Assembly (NCBI RefSeq): GCF_020509005.1
Contig: NC_063022.1
Location: 248,001-312,000 of the forward strand
DNA length: 64,000 nt
Direction: 5' to 3'
DNA from: Fulvia fulva
Lineage: Eukaryota; Ascomycota; Dothideomycetes; Mycosphaerellales; Mycosphaerellaceae
Below are positions 60,752-64,000 of the stretch, in pieces; position 1 is the stretch's first letter; each line of letters starts with the position of its first letter. The notes beneath the pieces are model-generated. The model saw nothing but the letters and a program-made list of their open reading frames with translations. It was not told where the DNA came from and did not search any database. Position numbers and translations under genes: made by a program.

Positions 60752-62044
60752 GGTGTGAAGCCTCGGAGTCCTGCTCTCGATATCGACGACAATCCAAGAA
60801 CAGTGGCCGTCAGTCTCGTCGTGGTATCACTGTCCAATTCACAAAGCTGTCAGTGCTGGGTGTAGCTTCAGAGCCATCCCAGAAGCACAACGCTTTCTTC
60901 TATACTCCATAGCCTCGATCCGGTGTAGCACTACGTATTGTGCTTCTCCGGACAGTAACAAACTTTTGAACACCTCACCAAACGCCCTGACAAAAACAAG
61001 TCCGCGGATGCTGTTCTGACAGGGGTGTTTCGAAAGACGCTCCAGTGTTCTAAGTTCGTCAACACGTACAGTCTCGCGTGGCTGGCCAATGCTTGGTTCT
61101 GATAAGGTCAACGCACGACCTGGGCTGGGCACTATGGCGCGTCTATCTCCATGTTCTCCCACCGAGGAGTTCGTCCTGCAGGAGGCGTCTTTGGACTATG
61201 TCTGGATCTACTCACCGCGTCAAGTTCAGCTCATTCCGTCGAGGAGTGTATCGCTACAGCAGATACTGTTCACAGTACCGAGGATGCCATCATGAGGGTC
61301 GACGTCAAGAGCCGAGTGTCGGGGCTACAGCACATCCATGATAGAGGTCGCTGCCCACGGTTTTCAAGAAGCGTGCTGACTACCTTGAACGTGAACAACG
61401 AATCAGGCTATCGGCATGAGACAACCTCGTTGACATCGCATGCATCCTGCGATAATCATGGGGTCCCCATTGGTACAGCTTGAACGCCATTCAGGAGTGA
61501 GGGAGGCCTGCCGGGTGTGAAGTTCTTCCCTTATCAGACTTATCTCGACCATTTCCCGATGCGGTAGTTCTACAGGATTAGCCGTGCTTTTGCATTGATA
61601 AGGCCCCGGTATCGATGGCGAGACATGACTGTGTTGAAGTAGCAGTGCCAGTCATTCTCCTTGCGATACATGTGAGAATGTCTTTTTCCGCGGTCTTGTT
61701 CTTTCACATCTGGTTGATAACAAAAGACGCGGTTGTGTAAGTATGGGCCGGCTTGACCGTAGGGTGAACATTTTTCGAGGCAGGGCTTCCTGTGCTGAAC
61801 AGCGCTTGATGGAGCAATCTGGGCGGTCCTGATAGATTGTCGTGCTGGTCAAGGTTCATGTTGAGGCTTTTGTTGCAGAAGCTGAGGCGTGCAAGTCACG
61901 AAGTCGATCAAGATAGTTCTAGGGCTCACTGCCGGCTGCCGAAACAGTGGTTAGTAAGCAAACCAAACGACGGGATCCTGGAGATAGAAGTGCATTGCTT
62001 GCCAAGCAACAACATGTCAAGCTGCCTCCCTGAAATTCACAAAT
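60752..62044. promoter_or_regulatory. Upstream region of the nitrate transporter with GATA and NirA-like sites
   Basis: No gene inside. GATAAG strings (either strand) lie at 61102-61107, 61530-61535, 61539-61544 and 61597-61602; they match the AreA/NIT2 core HGATAR. CTCCGAGG, matching the NirA consensus CTCCGHGG, is at 60761-60768 on the gene's strand, only ten bases from the ATG, so it would be in the leader. Site function is inferred from consensus only. Confidence 0.4.
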
Positions 62045-62791
62045 TCACCATGGTCTCGGTAGCTTCGACACATCAGCGCCATGGCAGACCAACTCGCCGG
62101 TGACCAGCTCGTCCGCCCGGTCCAACAGCTTCTGATACGCCTGCCAGAGGTCGACAGCCACGACCTCCTGTATCTTGTGCGCGTCCTCCGGCTCCGACAT
62201 CAGATGCGAGGCCATGTATATACTCGCAGCAATCAGTACAAGCCGCTGCTGCCCTACCTGTTCTTTCCCAATGGTCTTGGCAGCGAGGTCTACCGCGACA
62301 TGTGTCGTTCGTGGAGACGTCTGTAGCTTGCTACAGTATTCCGCGCAAGTCTTGCCAGGTGTGGGGGAAATCTCAATGCTCCTCTGGACCGTCTCGATTT
62401 CTTGAGGTCTACGGTAGGCAGCCGGGAAGGTCAACAGTAAGGCGTGTAGCATCGCCAGGCACCAGGCGCAATTGAAGACGTCGGACGAAGAACTTCCGCA
62501 GTAGGAGATCGACACGACTGTGAGGAGCAGGAGACCGATCCAGATGCCTTGCTCAATTGGGCGGATCGCTGGTTGACACAACCGACACTTCTTGATACGA
62601 ACGGTCTTGGTTGCGGTATGTTTGCGTTCGTGGGAGTGCTCGTCGCTCATGGATGCTTTCATGCCAGTGCATGGCTGACGGTTGGTGTACCAGTCACAAT
62701 AGCGGAGGACGTTGATTTCAGTATCCGTTCTTTCGGGAGTCTTGCAGGCTGAAGAGTTGCATTTGTACTCAAATTGGCTGATTTGACACAT
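62045..62791 (-). CDS. Cysteine-rich protein with central membrane segments, unknown
   Basis: 248 aa from ATG 62791; the frame is open upstream, but MCQISQFEYKC is a start I have seen in many Dothideomycete hypothetical proteins. The N-terminal 85 residues have Cys at regular spacing (MC, YKC, SSAC, RYCDWY, PCTG, KKCRLC), a possible zinc-binding layout. Two hydrophobic segments follow at about residues 88-105 (GIWIGLLLLTVVSISYC) and 115-135 (CAWCLAMLHALLLTFPAAY). The C-terminal half is soluble and helical, ending near VDLWQAYQKLLDRADELV. No function known to me. Confidence 0.6.
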   Translation of the reverse strand: MCQISQFEYKCNSSACKTPERTDTEINVLRYCDWYTNRQPCTGMKASMSDEHSHERKHTATKTVRIKKCRLCQPAIRPIEQGIWIGLLLLTVVSISYCGSSSSDVFNCAWCLAMLHALLLTFPAAYRRPQEIETVQRSIEISPTPGKTCAEYCSKLQTSPRTTHVAVDLAAKTIGKEQVGQQRLVLIAASIYMASHLMSEPEDAHKIQEVVAVDLWQAYQKLLDRADELVTGELVCHGADVSKLPRPW

Positions 62792-63725
62792 GGTATTGTG
62801 GTTCTTGCTGTGGGTAAGTCTTCGCGTCCCTCTTGTTGCTGTGTGATTGGTGTCGATTGCACGACGATCGATCTTGCTGCTCCTAAATATGACTGCAACA
62901 TGACGGAAACAAGCACGGCTGCCTTCACTATTCACTGTAGCGACAGTAGTCCCAGCAATCGTATGCTAGAATCTCGGTCCATATTACATGGTATATCTTC
63001 ACGATATTCCATTCGTGAATATCTAACAGCGATTGCATTCGTTGCAAAGGGCACTAAGCAGACTACTCAATCGTTCTTGCGACACAAGGTCACCAATATG
63101 CAAAAAGAACAAGCAAAAAGAAGACCTCAGGCAATAGCCTCAGGTAAGAGAAAGCACGAATACCCCGTATCGGACTTATGGTTGCCAGTAACACACAACT
63201 CACGAGTGATATGACAACCATATCACTCGAACCGAGCTGTGCACACGCCGATGGTATAGCTTGCGCCACGGATGCAGTTTCTGCTTCTTTGGTGATAGCA
63301 CTAGCGTCTAGAATGATTATGTATCTTTGCAGGCGCATTGAAAGTGAGGGAAAGTGAGGCGTGAGACGTCTCGCAGATTACGTCTCAAAGCACGGCGGGT
63401 TCTTAGTGATAGTGTTCAAATTCACCTCAACCGGGGCCATCGGGAGACAAAGCTGTTGGCACCTCACGTCGATGTCACCGGACAACATAGCGGAGACGTC
63501 AGCCCAATCTCGAGACTAACCGCTCATAAAGGGTCGATATGGACAGTCTTAAACCCCCCTTTACCTGGAAAGCACTCGAATCTGAGACACTAAATATGCA
63601 ACGTCCTAGAGGTTGTTCTTGTACACCATCTATCTTGTATCATGCGTGCTATTGATACAGTGAGTTCTGCCGTTGTCTAGCCATAGCATTCCAGCTTGTC
63701 ATCATTCATCGTGAGCACCTCACCT
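62792..63725. other. Intergenic, nothing recognised
   Basis: Upstream of the cysteine-rich protein gene and downstream of the gene leaving the window. No convincing frame. Confidence 0.4.
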
Positions 63726-64000
63726 CTAGTCCTCCAGGTTCCACCTAGCACTCCAATGGTGCCTAGTGCCATTTGACTGGTATCCCCATGGCATACTACC
63801 ATGCCCCCCATTGCCATATCCTGGTGCAGTCTTATTACCTTCGCCGGTACCATTATACGGCCCAATAGAGTTGAACTTATGGCGAATATGAGTCTGCGCC
63901 GATCCAATTGGCGCATCATAATCGACAGTAAACACCGAAATTGAGCTCTGGCATCCTTTGTTCAGGACCTCCGTCTCGCCTGGCAAGCTGCAGTCGCCAT
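63726..64000 (-). CDS. 3' end of a gene running out of the window
   Basis: The frame is open to the window edge on the minus strand and ends at the TAG at 63726-63728. The visible residues are CSLPGETEVLNKGCQS, ISVFTVDYDAPIGSAQ, and a Gly/Asn/Tyr-rich part before NLED. There is no start codon with good context inside the window, so I read it as a C-terminal part of a longer protein. Two cysteines and Asn-x-Thr sites would suit a secreted protein, but this is weak. Confidence 0.35.
   Translation of the reverse strand, partial: GDCSLPGETEVLNKGCQSSISVFTVDYDAPIGSAQTHIRHKFNSIGPYNGTGEGNKTAPGYGNGGHGSMPWGYQSNGTRHHWSARWNLED

Noticed and set aside
1..64000. CRISPR arrays, operons, riboswitches or prokaryotic-type promoters
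   Set aside because: No spaced direct repeats of the right form; intron-containing eukaryotic genes make these irrelevant.
1..64000. Biosynthetic gene cluster around the P450, sulfatase or monooxygenase
   Set aside because: No backbone enzyme is intact nearby; the three genes are far apart and separated by housekeeping genes.

Overview
The window looks like nuclear DNA of a filamentous ascomycete, most likely a Dothideomycete of the Capnodiales/Mycosphaerellales type. Reasons: introns are short (about 50-65 bp) with GT..AG ends and CTGAC/CTAAC-like branch sites; genes are closely packed on both strands; there are Pezizomycotina-type families (DUF7704, Fig1, Zn2Cys6, F-box-like LPAELRNxIY protein, QDE-2-type Argonaute); and a Pogo/Fot transposon carries RIP-like nonsense changes. 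The species assignment is inference from gene content only.

Layout. 0-6.5 kb: a Zn2Cys6 protein, an NTF2-like protein, a complete but dead Pogo/Fot element (65-bp terminal inverted repeats, TA target duplication) and a tRNA-Tyr-like relic. 6.5-20 kb: COG5, a sulfatase, a broken NTF2-like gene, a small cysteine-rich secreted protein, a 65-aa three-exon protein, a DUF7704 membrane protein, an acidic unknown protein, the meiotic factor HOP2, GPI transamidase subunit GAA1 and rhomboid protease RBD2. 20-24.9 kb is accessory: a DUF6924-like protein, a remnant of a NACHT-ankyrin (NLR-like) gene, a decayed medium-chain reductase, a tiny disordered protein and an F-box-like protein. 25.1-31.8 kb: intronless POL2 (DNA polymerase epsilon catalytic subunit), then a cytochrome P450. 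34.3-36.7 kb: two divergent RING-finger paralogues, both apparently damaged. 37.4-43.5 kb: FIG1 and an Argonaute with an intact DEDH slicer tetrad, preceded by a probable composite 5' leader with duplicated promoter-like motifs. 44.8-47.7 kb has no recognisable gene. 47.7-64 kb: a gene whose first coding exon is only ATG, UNC50, RNA14, a broken FAD monooxygenase, CUE3 (ribosome-quality-control trigger), RPS20, a nitrate transporter with GATA and NirA-like sites upstream, a cysteine-rich unknown and the 3' end of a gene leaving the window.

How parts relate. The housekeeping genes (COG5, GAA1, RBD2, UNC50 in the secretory pathway; POL2 in replication; RNA14 in mRNA 3' processing; RPS20 and CUE3 in translation) look intact. 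The transposase and several accessory genes are interrupted by in-frame stops that fit C-to-T change (CAG/CAA to TAG/TAA, CGA to TGA). With the QDE-2-type Argonaute present, this suggests a genome with both transcript-level silencing and RIP-like mutational defence, in which the mutational footprint has also reached duplicated or accessory genes. This last link is inference.

Many gene models here are spliced models worked out by hand from splice consensus and reading-phase continuity; exon boundaries are given in each entry.
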